Of a DNA stretch of 64,000 nt, positions 28,752 to 41,142 are shown piece by piece. The position numbers and the translations under genes are program-made. The stretch is taken from the NCBI GenBank assembly GCA_028023455.1, contig JAQFVV010000982.1:62001-126000 (forward strand), read 5' to 3'. This DNA comes from Epiperipatus broadwayi. Lineage: Eukaryota > Onychophora > Udeonychophora > Euonychophora > Peripatidae. The notes beneath the pieces were generated by a model, which worked only from the letters and a program-made list of their open reading frames with translations, searched no databases and was not told where the DNA came from. Position 1 is the first letter of the stretch. Each line of letters begins with the position of its first letter.

Positions 28752-28829
<78 letters not shown>
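28752..28829. repeat. (CT)n followed by (TA)n microsatellite
   Basis: About 18 CT units then about 20 TA units. It lies next to the left end of the Penelope-like palindrome. Confidence 0.95.
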
Positions 28830-28832
<3 letters not shown>

Positions 28833-28842
28833 CATATATATA

Positions 28843-31012
28843 TAATAAAAACACAGAATTACTTTCATAAAAAAGCTTTAATATTTCAACCAGTAGACTT
28901 GTTTTCATCAGAAAGCAAAATGGCTACTTACGGAAATTAAGCCCTAAAATATTACAGTTATGTATGAGATAACAAAATTAATTCCTATAGGCTAAAAATC
29001 TTTAAAAACTTTGTATAAAAATACTAAAAATATTATTTCACAAAAAACATTTTAAAAAACTATACATAGTTATTATATATTAAAATATATCAAAAAACAA
29101 TAAAAAAAATATATCATTATATATGCACACACTAAAAAAAACTGTATACTGTATATACATATATTTTACTATATCTGTTTTATTATATATATATATACAC
29201 TTTATATTTATTTTACTTCATGCTAGTCCACCTATAAAATAAGTATTTAGGAAACAAAAAATAAAAAATAATTATTTAGGAATTAAAAAAATAAAAATAA
29301 TAAAAAAATCCTTAGGAAACCAGGTAATTCAAACATGTGATAGTACCTATATTTATATTCATCCCATGAGGATGTAATGTCTTAAATTTAAAAATAAAAA
29401 AAAATATCTTTCTGTTTTCTTTCTCTCATGGAAGAAAAATTATCTTCCAATATAACCACTCTTAAATCATCAATCGAGTGATCAGGTAAATTGAAATGTT
29501 TAGAAACTGGTCTATCTTCATTTTTATGTAAAATATCAAACCTATGGTTGGTCATTCTAATATGTAAACTGTTTGCTGACTCACCTATGTAATGACACAA
29601 GCATCTATTACATTCTATTAAATATACCAAGTTTATACTTTTACAATTGACATAGTTGGAGATATACCATTTAAAACCATGAATGGTATCTCCCTGAACT
29701 ATCTTTGTAACAATAATATGTTTGCATGTAAGACATCTCTTATCCCCACATAAAAAAACATCCCTTTTCTAACACAAAATTAGCACCAAAAGCTGTCCTT
29801 ACAAGTCTATTCCTAAGTGTCCTATGTCTACGATATAACAACTTTAGGTGGATAGGGAAAAACAAATCTCAGATAATCTGTGGAATTTAATATATTAAAA
29901 TGTTTCAATATTTGGTTAATATTATGCAAATCATCATTGAAGGTAAGAACCAGTGGTATATTTATCAACTGACTATTTCTTTTCTTAGATAGAAGAAGTT
30001 CCTGCCTGTCAACTTCTGAAGATTTTACCACTGCCCTATCTAACATTCCTTTAGGATATTTTATATTGATAAATTTATTATACAAAACCTTGTTATTTTG
30101 CTGAAGAAATCTCTGATCACTGCAAATTCTTTTAATCCTTAAAAATTGACTGTAAGGAATATTAGTCTTTAAGTGATTAGGGTGATTACTATAAAAGTGT
30201 AGGTAAGCATGTCTATCATTTGGCTTCCTATATATATTAGTACTAAGAATACCATCACTCCAAGTAATCTCAACATCAAGAAAATGAACCACCGTTTTAG
30301 AAAAATTCATTGAAAATTTTATGTTATTATTAAAAATATTTAGATAATCAAAAAATATATGAAGTTCTTCTTCATTGTATGGCCAGATCATAAAGACATC
30401 ATCACTATATCTCAGCCAAGTATGAGGTTTAAGGTTAGCCTTTTCAAGTATAGAACTTTCCAATTGAGACATAAAAATGTTTGCATAATTTGGTGCCATT
30501 TTTGTTCCCACTGCAGTACCTTGCCTCTGTAAATAATAAATAGAGTTAAAAACAAAATAATTATTCTTTAAGATTAAATTCACTAATTCAACAACAGTCA
30601 TAATCTTGTGCTGATCATATTCTCTCCCTTTTAAAACAGATTCAATAGCTCTAATTCCATCTTCATGATATATATTAGTATACAATGGTGTAATGTCTAT
30701 TGTCACCAAAATCATTCACTCAGTAGTATAGATTTGACATTTTCTAAAATAGAAAGAAAATGGGTTGTATCCCTAACATAAGAATCAAATGATGGAGGAA
30801 TATCATGTATAAGACTATCTACATATGCTGACATTTTCTCAGTAGGACATCCAATGCTTGCTACTATAGGTGTATCAGGACAACCAGGTTTATGAATCTT
30901 GGGTAGAATTTAAAACTTACTGGATTTATTTGAGTTTGGTAATAAAAAAATATATGTATCCCTATCAAGTAGACCCCATACTCTCATATCCTTCAGGCTG
31001 GATAGCACACCT
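28843..31012 (-). mobile_element. Penelope-like element: RT plus GIY-YIG (5'-truncated)
   Basis: Minus strand. The RT starts near 31012 and reads P-K-I-H-K-P-G-C-P-D-T-P-I-V-A-S (a Penelope-type signature) and G-C-P-T-E-K-M-S-A-Y-V-D. From 30715 it continues V-T-I-D-I-T-P-L-Y-T-N-I (catalytic Asp), Q-R-Q-G-T-A-V-G-T-K-M-A-P-N-Y-A and L-R-Y-S-D-D-V-F (Y-S-D-D). It ends near 29828 with a frame break. The linker with a C-G-D-K-R-C-L-T-C cluster and the GIY-YIG domain follow (29388-29760: L-I-E-C-N-R-C...Y-I-G-E-S, R-M-T-N-H). One stop lies near 30910 and others between the domains, so it is inactive. Its 3' portion is duplicated in inverted orientation at 31013-32000. Confidence 0.9.
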
Positions 31013-32000
31013 TGTTGTGTCAGAAAAGGGATGTTTTTCATGTGGGGATAAGAGATGTCTTACATGCAAACATATTATTGTTACAAAGATAGTTCAGGGA
31101 GATACCATTCATGGTTTTAAATGGTATATCTCCAACTATGTCAATGGTAAAAGTATAAACTTGTTATATTTAATAGAATGTAATAGATGCTTGTGTTGTT
31201 ACATAGGTGAGTCAGCAAACAGTTTACATATTAGAATGACCAACCATAGGTTTGATATTTTACATAATAAAGAAGATAGACCAGTTTCTAAACATTTCAA
31301 TTTACGTGATCACTCGATTGATGATTTAAGAGTGGTTATATTGGAAGGTAATTTTTCTTTCATGAGAGAAAGAAAACAGAAAGAGAGTTTTTTTATTTTT
31401 AAATTTAAGACATTACATCCTCATGGGATGAATATGAATATAGGTACTATCACATCTTTGAATTACCTGGTTTCCTAAGGATTTATTATTTTTTTAATTT
31501 TTTTAATTCCTAAATAATTATTTTTGTTTCCTAAATAATTATTTTATAGGTGGACTAGCACAAAGTAGAATAAATATAAAGTGTATATATAAAAAATATA
31601 TATGTATATAATAAAACAGATATAGTAAAATATATGTATATACAGTATACAGTTTTTTTTAGTGTGTGCATATATAATGATATATTTTTTTATTGTTTTT
31701 TGATATATTTTAATATATAATAATTATGTATAGTTTTTTAAAATGTTTTTTGTGAAATAATATTTTTAGTATTTTTATACAAAGTTTTGTAAATATATAT
31801 ATATATATATATATATTTATACAAAGTTTTTAAAGATTTTTAGCCTATAGGAATTAATTTTGTTATCTAATGCATAACTGTAATATTTTAGGGCTTAATT
31901 TCTGTAAGTAGCCATTTTGCTTTCTGATGAAAACCAGTCTACTGGTTGAAATATTAAAGCTATTTTCTAGAAGTAATTCTGTGTTTTTATTATTTTTATT
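31013..32000 (+). mobile_element. Inverted partial copy of the same Penelope-like element
   Basis: Plus-strand copy of the linker, GIY-YIG domain and 3' UTR of the neighbouring element. The frame to 31478 carries C-F-S-C-G-D-K-R-C-L-T-C, then L-I-E-C-N-R-C-L-C-C-Y-I-G-E-S and E-R-K-Q-K. The UTR matches 28850-29390 in reverse complement through to the terminal acagaattac / gtaattctgt ends. This makes a head-to-head palindrome with RT sequence only in one half. Partial copies fused to the 5' end, direct or inverted, are known for Penelope elements. Confidence 0.85.
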
Positions 32001-33859
32001 TTTCCTCTAGTTAGTTTGTATATTTATTATTTTCATGGATTCTTTATATATATATTATATGTAATATAAAAAGAATTTTATATGGAGAGACTTTCATGCT
32101 GCAGTGGATTGATAATAGTTGATGATGATGATGATGATGTCAGTATAATGTGCATGTAGACAAAAACCAAATCCACTTCTATGTAACTTTGAAGATTTTA
32201 TCTTAATAGCAAACTAGATTATAAAATTATAGTAGAGTAAATGTCAGACCAAAAGGAAGTTATTGCTGAATGACACTACATTAATATCCTATTTGATAAT
32301 CACTCTATTAATATTAATATCTAGTCTGGTAATGTTGAAAATCAGACAGATGTGGGTTTATTTTTCATTAGCATATAGATTATTTTAATATTAAAGTATA
32401 TCATATTAATACAATTTGAATTTTGAAATACATTTTATATATTATTTACTGCTATATAATTTGATTTTTAAGTATAAGTATTTATTAAAATTTATATAGG
32501 AAAGATGTTCATATTTTTCTACATATATAATCTTGTTTGACCCTAAATATTTATATTATAAAATTATAGGTATATAAACAAACAATGAAAATAAGGGATT
32601 ACATCTGTGAAAACAACTAGAAATAATTTTATCTTTGGTGTTGTTAGGAAATAATTAATTAATAATTGAAGGCTGAACAAATTTTCTCTAGTAACCTATT
32701 ATATCTCTTTTGTTCTAATTTCAATTAGAAGAAAAAGGACAAAAGAGCTATAATAGATTACTAGCGAAAACTTATTTGCATGGATTTTCATTGTTTACAT
32801 CATAATAAATCTGTAATCACATTCAGTTTAAAATATATAAACTAGTCAATACAAGTTAAATGTTAATGCTGAAATGACAAAATCTCTATATGTTGCCAAA
32901 AATTAAAGTGCTAGCCTTTTTATTAAACACCAGAACAAGTAAAATAGCCATTTACATTTTTTAGCTCCAGATGTCAGAAAAGTGACTCCTATAATCAATG
33001 GCATTATCAAGATTGAATTTCAAGTCAGTATCAAATACAAACAAAGTTTCTTTCAATGTAAAAATGCATCATGTCTCACACATTAGATATTCTATCACTA
33101 AAATACACCATCAAACGATATTATTGTGCGGGAACTTAAAAAAAAATTTGAGACCAGACTTATCAGAAGAATCAAACCAATGACATTTGCTCCAGAATCT
33201 ATCATTCTATTACTTCACTAAACCATTCAGGATTCAGGTAACTGACATAATATAACAGATCAAACTTTTCAACTCAATAAGATCTGGAATTAGTATGTGT
33301 AAATGACCATTTTATATCCACTGATAATTTAATAAAGAGTCTGGATTTTCAATTGCCAGTGTGTGAAGATTTGTTCATTTCAATATTTCATTTCAATAGC
33401 AATGCTTTATAGATTAATTTCTTTCATAATGCTCTTTGGAATGATTTTTTTTACAAATAGTTTTAAAATAAGATTTTATCTTTACATGTAAGAATTCATT
33501 CTTAGATATAGAGAAAGAGATTTTTTATTTTTTAATATTTAAGTTTCATTTGAAATTCAGACTTGATAATATCATTGATCATTTATTCAAACTCTATAAA
33601 ATATGGAAGATTAGTATATGTAAAGGCTATTTTACATGTCATGTTAGTTCGATAAAGAAGCTGTTGTTTTATGATTGGCTATTTACTTCAACATATATAA
33701 ATATTTGCATCTACTTTGTCAATAAATCCAACTTTTAATTAACATAATTAAATATATATATTATTTTAGAACATATATAGTCTGATAAAACAATAGACAG
33801 TTAACAACTGCAATACAGGCTTATTATATACCTGTATCAGTATATGTAATATATAGGAT

Positions 33860-34000
33860 ATATGAGCACAGACTTTCACACGACCCATAACTCTGCACTC
33901 TATCTCATAACACTGACACACACGAACACATATATGTCGAAAAGATAAATAATCACCCATAAACATATTTCATGCTAAAGCAGTAATCATCAGTTAAATA
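33860..34000 (-). mobile_element. SINE-like repeat, second copy
   Basis: Homologous to 5040-5195: minus strand aactgatgattactgctttagcatgaaatatg followed by the shared spacer and the agtctgtgctc end. The B box is lost. Confidence 0.6.
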
Positions 34001-35654
34001 TACCTTTATTGAGTTAAGGATGCACATAATAGCATTTAATAGCTGACAATATATAAGAGGTGCTTTTAATTTTTTAGGTTAACATATACATATGATTTTG
34101 TGTACACACATATTTGTATAAATAAAGACATTTTCTCTGTGTTTTGTTTTATTTTTTACAAGGTTAAGACGAAAGTTACACTGTTGCTTTTAATAATTCT
34201 TTTGAAATGATGCTTCGCAATTGTAGTCAATATTTTTTATAATAATAAAAAGATAAGGTGGTTGGTATCTTCTTGCAACTTATCTACTCCTTCTACTTTT
34301 TATATAATTTTATCACTGTAATTTATAAAATTGATAATTAAGTAAATGAAATCCGCTTTGTGGATACGGTATATCTCATTTTTATGGCACATAAAGTAAG
34401 AACAGAGATTCCATTAAAACTACCGAAGTTGGTGGTATGGTTTCATATTACTTGATTACAGTATTTTCTTACACATGACATTTTAAAATAAATAAAGCTG
34501 CCCCCCTCCCCCCCGTACTTATAAAAAATAAAAATAAGTTTGAATGTGCAAAATTGTTAGTGTGTTCATTATTTTTTTTAATAACTGACAGTTTTACATT
34601 TTGTAGAAATATAATGATACTTTTGATTTTAAAACAAAAAACAAAGAGGGAGGGGGAGTAGGTGACAATGAAAATTATCTTTCTTACGCTATCTTTTCTG
34701 ATCTCAGGAAATAAAGTAGACTTCATGACATAAGTACAGATAAAAAAAATCAAATATTTATTACGTCTGTTTTATAATTCACACGCATATATATCATCTA
34801 TAGTTGATACACACCCATATACATATATCTAAAAATTCCAAAGTCATAAATTTGTTTTTTAGTAAATTGTCATTATTGATTACAATATAGCTTTAAATGC
34901 TACGCAAAAAAAAATTGTGTTAAGATGTTGGCAGGGCCTAGCAAACTAGCCCCACTGTAACGAAGTGCTATTGCACGATTACGTTACTTTATTTTGCCTT
35001 ATTGGCTTCATCAAATAACTTAACATTTATATATACTCAGAGTATCTCAGTGAAAGGTGAGTGGTTCTGTTTCCTGGCTACTTCAATACATGTTTTATTT
35101 GAACTATTTCCCACAAAAAAATATTACATGCTAATATATCTGGATCGTAAGTTAGACATCATGTATTACTGTGTTACATATGTTTATAATGCTTTTAAAA
35201 TCCTCTTTGTCATTATAAAATTTTGAAAATCATATGAAAATGTTCTTGAAACTCTTAGTGTTACTGTGATATATAGTTTAAATCATTTCAAATGTTTCAG
35301 TAGTAAAACAATTTGATTTTACGGTGTTATAACATCATGGGTTAAGATACAAAATGTATAATTACATTTTACACTGCCACACATATTCCAAAAGTATTGT
35401 GATGAACTGCCAAACTAGTATTCAATGTAACACATGCATTGGATCAGATATGGCACAACTCATAGTTTGGGGAAAGAACTAATCACCAACTATTTTTTCA
35501 GTGGTATATACTATATAAATTAATGAATTGAAATGATTACCCACTATTTATTACATTATCAAACTGATTATTATTGATATAGTTAGATGCCAACAACTAT
35601 TAACATGATATTTGTAGCATTTCTCCAGAAGGATATGTTGCTCTATGCAAATAA

Positions 35655-35715
35655 ACATGATGGTAGAGTAATGGACTCAAAATGTAAAAGTTATTGGTTC
35701 AAAGTTCAACCTATT
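35655..35715 (+). mobile_element. tRNA-like SINE head
   Basis: G-A-T-G-G-T-A-G-A-G-T-A-A-T-G-G-A resembles an A box. A GGTTCAAAGTTC stretch 30 bp on resembles a B box. It is not a foldable intact tRNA. Confidence 0.4.
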
Positions 35716-38700
35716 ACTTCTGATGATTGATTATTATACATTTTCTTCATAAATAGGATTTTAATTACTATCACACATCATCTGTTTAGTTTATTTAGTC
35801 TTCTCAATGATTTTTATTAGCAACAAATCCCTTTTCTCTCATTCCAGTTATACCACTTTATTATTGCTATAAGAAAGAGATGAAACAATCCATTTTAATT
35901 AAAAGAAGATTTTAATACAATGTCCACTAATATAACCATTAATAAAAAAAACACTGAAGGAATAGGTAGGTTTATTTATAAAATCATGTGATAGATTGTG
36001 ATATTTTATTGATTTATCTTAAGATTTTAAGTGGTTTTTCCATTCTAATTATAATTGTCCAACTAAAAATAGTTAAATACTTCTGTATTGACTAATGTTA
36101 GATAGATGATATGAATGATTATGGAATTCTCTCTCATTTTTATAGTGTCTGTTTGTAGTCTAACTAATTTTAGATGAGTAAAAGGAAAGTGAAACCATTT
36201 GCTTATCTTCTAATAATTCAGAATCTATGATATTAGTTTGTTTGGTGGAGAATTGTATATGTTAAGTTATTAAACTTAAATATTTTTTTCTATTTATATA
36301 AATATAAATACTATTAAAGTTTTATTATATGTAAATGTGTAGCTTTCTCAACAAGTTCAATCCAGCTTTTATATTTCATAACTTCTTTTTTCTACTTTCT
36401 ACAGTCTTTTCACATTACTTGTACAACTCTTGGGATCCAATTTAAGATTTCAGTTATACATTTGTAATCATCTTTTTAAGTGCCATCTCTATGTTAGCTT
36501 TATTAAAATCTTTAAACTTATTTCAAAGATTTGTTATTTATTTACAATTTTCATTTTTGAACATTTCTTGTAACTCCCAGCACACTCTTTTTCATTCTTG
36601 GCTTGTTGTCTGAAGATTCTATATTATATTTTTTCTATTAAATGTCAAAGATTATAAACAAGATGCAAGCACTAGCTAAATATGTCTTTTAGAAATTTTT
36701 TTTCAATCCATCTTAATTTAATTTTGATTAATTTCATCTATTGTTTAATTTTTAATAACAATGTAACTGATATCTATGTAGTTCTTAACAATTTTTAGTT
36801 AATTATTATCAATCTTTGCTTGATAATCATTTTAACATTTAATCTTTAACTTCAGTTCAACATTATTTCTGTCCTCTTATAGCTCTTGTAATATTTCCTA
36901 AAGCATCATTTGCAAAACAGTCTTCATAGCAACAACATACAGATTAATTAAATAATCTTTCTTTGTAAGTTAATTCTCAAAATAATCAGTTATAAAACTT
37001 CTATAAAATGTTTTGGAAAAATGAAATGATTGCATGTATATGTATATCCTTATAAATGAGATTCTTGTTAACATTTTCATGTTGTGTTATCATCGCCATT
37101 ATGTCACAAAAATGAAAATCAATATTAATATTTCAGTCACTTCCATAATGACAGCAAAGTCAAGTACTTCTTCACTATCGAGTATTTCTTCTAAAAATAT
37201 TTATAGGTGACATAATGTGTTATAACCACTTTTAAATCAAAATCTGATAAAAATAAATGGTAATGATTTTAATAAAGAATTTTTAGAAAACAGAAAATTT
37301 GCAATTTAATCACCAGATTGACTCCTGATTTATATTTTTTATTGTTCAAATCCACTCACAAGATGGATGGTTGATTTATTGTATTTGATCATTCATGATG
37401 ATGAATGGTCATTACTTTTACTTTTGAGTATTACTAGTATTTGCTATCACTTGATAATGCTGGTTGATATATGATTAATGATCGTTTTAGTTGCTCTAGG
37501 GAATTAACTGATCTTTTCTGAGGAGTGTCTGGCTGATCAGACTGAGAGATTTTTCTCTCATGCTCTCTTGAATATATAAAATTGCTTATATTTTTTGGGA
37601 TATTAACATTACTGTAATATCTGTACCAATAATACTTATATATTTTGTGATAATATGTCATATTTAAATATTTCATTATTTCTTACTTTAATATTTTATT
37701 TCATTATATTAAATCATTTTATTTGAAATATTTTATTTAATTTTGAGTTGATGATGATTTTCTCATCACCTCAGGTAAACCACCTGATTACCTCCATCCT
37801 GTTATAATATATATATATATTTGCTATTTCCACGAACAAGCCATTTTTTAAAAAAAATATAGCTATTATAACATGTTAATGGATTTAAATATTTGAATAT
37901 AGCCCAAAAATTGGGATCCAAAATGAATTGCTTTATGAGGTTGGTAAATAATGAATACTATTACAAAGAATGATATAGTGTTGTTTGTATATCATAGTAT
38001 TAAATTGTCTCATTACATTAACTGTCTTTAAGTAGAGAGTTTAATATGCACACCACACACGCACATATATATTAAATGATTTTCAAAGCTAAAGGACCAT
38101 TTAATTTTAGATGCAGTACTTCTATAAAGTTTATTGTTTATTTTGATTAAATATTACCTAGCATTATGTGAGTAGTAAGGATTATGTGGGTATTTCTAGA
38201 TTTATTTGCTGTTATCAATGTTTTAGCAACAGTTGAAATTCGATTGAAATCTCGATACTATGATCATACTAAGAAGTAACCACATTGAAAGATGAAAACC
38301 ATAAACTACATTTACATTACAATAATTATATAGTTATTATATTTTTTTAAAACTATCTTTCAAATTGACTTTTTTATAAAATTCAGTCGTCTTTGTCAAT
38401 ATTGTTTTTTTATACATCAGAATTCGACTCATAACACTTTCCTTTTTAACAAGAACTTTTCTAGTCAGCACAAAATCTCTTTATTTTACATTAAGATTAT
38501 GTCAAGTATTACAATTTGTATTATTTTTTATTATTAATCCACATTTGTAATACATAAACGTATTAAACTGCTAAATAAATTTTATATAATTTTTAAATTA
38601 ACATTGTTATTATTTAATTAAAAAATATTTTTTCTTTCAACATATTCTTATGGTCAAACAAATCTAATTCAATGAACTTCTCAACGCATATTGTGAATTA

Positions 38701-38937
38701 TATTTATGTAAAAGAATACCCAATAATTATCTAAGTAAGTTTCAGTGATTATAGAAGTGGGATAAATGTCATTTAGACATCATTTATTTCATTGGATACT
38801 AAATTCTATCTTCTGAACAAGTCTGTTGAGCTAATAAAGATTATGTGCTATGATAAAACTGTTTACATTGATTCTTCGCTAAATCGCATGCGCAAATTAT
38901 TTTATGCCAAGAACTATAATTATTTTCGAAATATTTA

Positions 38938-39053
38938 ATTTTTTTTTCTATATGGCATAGCATTGGCCGGGACGCGAACCCACACTCGTCTGCAACCAAC
39001 TACTTGCTTGCAAGGCAGGTGCGATGACCTCTCGGCTAACATTTCACCCAAAC
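38938..39053 (-). mobile_element. Short tRNA-like SINE, copy 1
   Basis: Minus-strand body of about 100 bp with an A-box-like tagccgagaggt, an anticodon-stem-like hairpin (loop CTTGCAA), a GGGTTCG B-box core and a tail that appears as a T run at 38939-38947 on the plus strand. It is flanked by a 16-bp target-site duplication with one mismatch (38916-38931 and 39054-39069). This shows retroposition and marks it as a SINE and not a tRNA gene. Confidence 0.8.
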
Positions 39054-39146
39054 ATAATTATATTCGAAAATACTAAATAAATGTGTCACAATTATTATGC
39101 TATACTTGTAGAACAATATTTTTCCACCTCAATCTTCTTTCTCATT

Positions 39147-39242
39147 GTCAAGCTATGGTGGTCAAGAGGTCAGCGACAGCAGCTTTACAAGCAGTTGTCC
39201 CGGGTCTTCCCGGCTGATGCTATGACAAATGGGGGGGGGGGA
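39147..39242 (+). mobile_element. Short tRNA-like SINE, copy 2, with G-run tail
   Basis: Plus-strand member of the same family (gtcaagctatggtggtcaag...gctatgaca). A 13-bp target-site duplication with one mismatch (39134-39146, 39243-39255) brackets the body together with a tail of about 11 G, in place of the A tail of the other copies. Confidence 0.75.
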
Positions 39243-40455
39243 CTTGTTTCTCATTTCAGATCTTTATGTCAAATTAAAAAAGTAAATTATATAATAGAAA
39301 TGAATAATAAAAAAATAGATAATAATATCCCACTTTAATCTTTTACACGTGTGTTTGTATATGTATTTAGGTTTGTTTTATATATAGTTTCAGCATGCAT
39401 ATAAAATGTACACATGCCAATATATTCAGCTACATTATATGTATATGCTTTTTAGCATGTAGCATATTGTAATATGATTATATCATTGAAATTCAGTACC
39501 AGAAATATAGTTTGAAACCAAAATGATGTGGATAGGGACTAATATGTAATAATTAATAATGTTTATATCTTTATTGGACTACTTTATTTTATATAATCCT
39601 TAGTGAATTATCCCTGCCATCTAAACATTAATAACTAATTTCATTATTGATTTAATGTGAGCATAACATATTTTGAGCACTTAACCAGGCCAAGTCATGC
39701 CTTTGTTTGATTTAGAACAACAACAGACGAATGATTTCATATGCTCAAGAATATTGAATTGAAGTTCACCGGCCACTTCCAGATTTCATATATCATATGA
39801 CCTCTTAATAAACAAAGCATTAATTTTGTCCTGTATAATTTTTTCAATGATAGAGTTATTTAAAAGCTAACAGTTCAAAAACATGGATCAGAAACCAACC
39901 TTTTATTTTTGTTCATTTAACTTCCATAATTATTTATTTTTGGTAATAAATTTATATTATATTTTGGTGGTTTCTATTGCATAATTCACTTAAAATCAAT
40001 TACACCCACTCATATGATTTGTAAAACTTTAAAATTATAATTTTTTCAAACTTCTTACTTTTAAAAATGAACATTCATATTTAAAAAAACTCCCATCTAC
40101 ACTGAAATCAAACTGGTGTAAGACATCTTCATAAAGTTATTGTTAACTGATAGTATGTGATATATATTCATATATTCTTACGTATTAGTAAACTTGAATA
40201 TAATCTTATTCATTAGATTTGGATTTTGTTTATTTTTGATCATCAATTACAATATTCTTCATAATATATCTCATCTTGGTTTACATATAATTCACAATAT
40301 TATTGATAGCAATTGCCTATAATACATTAAATAATGTGTAAACTGATTATAGAAGTGATTTTAATTATAAACAGAGATATTTTAAATAAGGAATGTTTTA
40401 TTTTCATTTACTAAGTACAAAAAATATGACGAATTAAAAATAAAATATATATTAC

Positions 40456-40554
40456 CTTTTGCCGAAAAGTTTTCTGATCTTTCAAATCCATCCAATAAAA
40501 TTCTTGACTAAAATTTACAAAATATTTGTTCAAACTGTTCATCATTTGTTCTAC
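40456..40554 (-). CDS. M13 (neprilysin-like) gene, W-M-D exon
   Basis: Exactly 33 codons (99 nt), acceptor tatttacag|GTAGAA, donor AAAAG|GTAATA, phase 0 at both ends. It encodes V-E-Q-M-M-N-S-L-N-K at the start and E-F-Y-W-M-D-L-K-D-Q-K-T-F-R-Q-K at the end. M13 peptidases have here a helix ending in W-M-D-x-x-T-(R/K)-x-x-A-x-x-K, and the W-M-D is kept. The exon joins in frame to the E-V-A-N-E end of the exon at 44767-44986 and to M-Q-D-L of the 25-codon exon. It sits between a 26.6-kb and a 4.2-kb intron; an hAT MITE lies 150 bp upstream of its acceptor. Confidence 0.8.
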
Positions 40555-40710
40555 CTGTAAATATTGTATATAATAACAATAATAATAAATAGTTATAATT
40601 TTAAATATATGTAATTAAAACGGAAGTAGTACCTCCCATTGAGTTATGAAAAGATAGACTGATATCAATCTCTCTTTTAGCTCTATAGTTATATAAGCAT
40701 TGTTTTAAAC

Positions 40711-41142
40711 CAGGGATGCCCAACCCGTAGCTCGCGCGAGTCACATGTGGCTCGCGCAACCATTTGATGTGGCTCGCATTGCACTTTTCAAGAAAAATTG
40801 ATAAAATATTTTGTTCCTTGACGCCACATGCACACACTAAAAAATAAACATTTTTACAATACAAACGATAACGATATGCAGTGTCAGGTTTCACATTAAA
40901 TAAAATAATTAAAATATACTTTTCCTGTAATTGTAATTTATATATATGTTAACAAATTTTTAATATATAAATAAAATGTATTTACATTTTTTTTTTCTTT
41001 TTAACATATTACACCAGTTTTTTTTTAGTTTGTGAATTATGTTTATAAATGTAATATGAAAACTGCAATATATAATTGTGGCTTCCCAAATTTTTTTAAA
41101 TTCTCAACTGGCTCGCGTCAAGTTAAAGGTTGGGCATCCCTG
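40711..41142. mobile_element. Non-autonomous hAT element (MITE)
   Basis: The 15-bp terminal inverted repeat CAGGGATGCCCAACC is perfect at both ends. It is bracketed by a perfect 8-bp duplication TTTTAAAC (40703-40710 and 41143-41150), the size characteristic of hAT transposition. The subterminal gctcgcg motifs recur at both sides. It is 432 bp with no transposase. The TIR style resembles Charlie/SPIN-like hAT ends. Confidence 0.9.
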
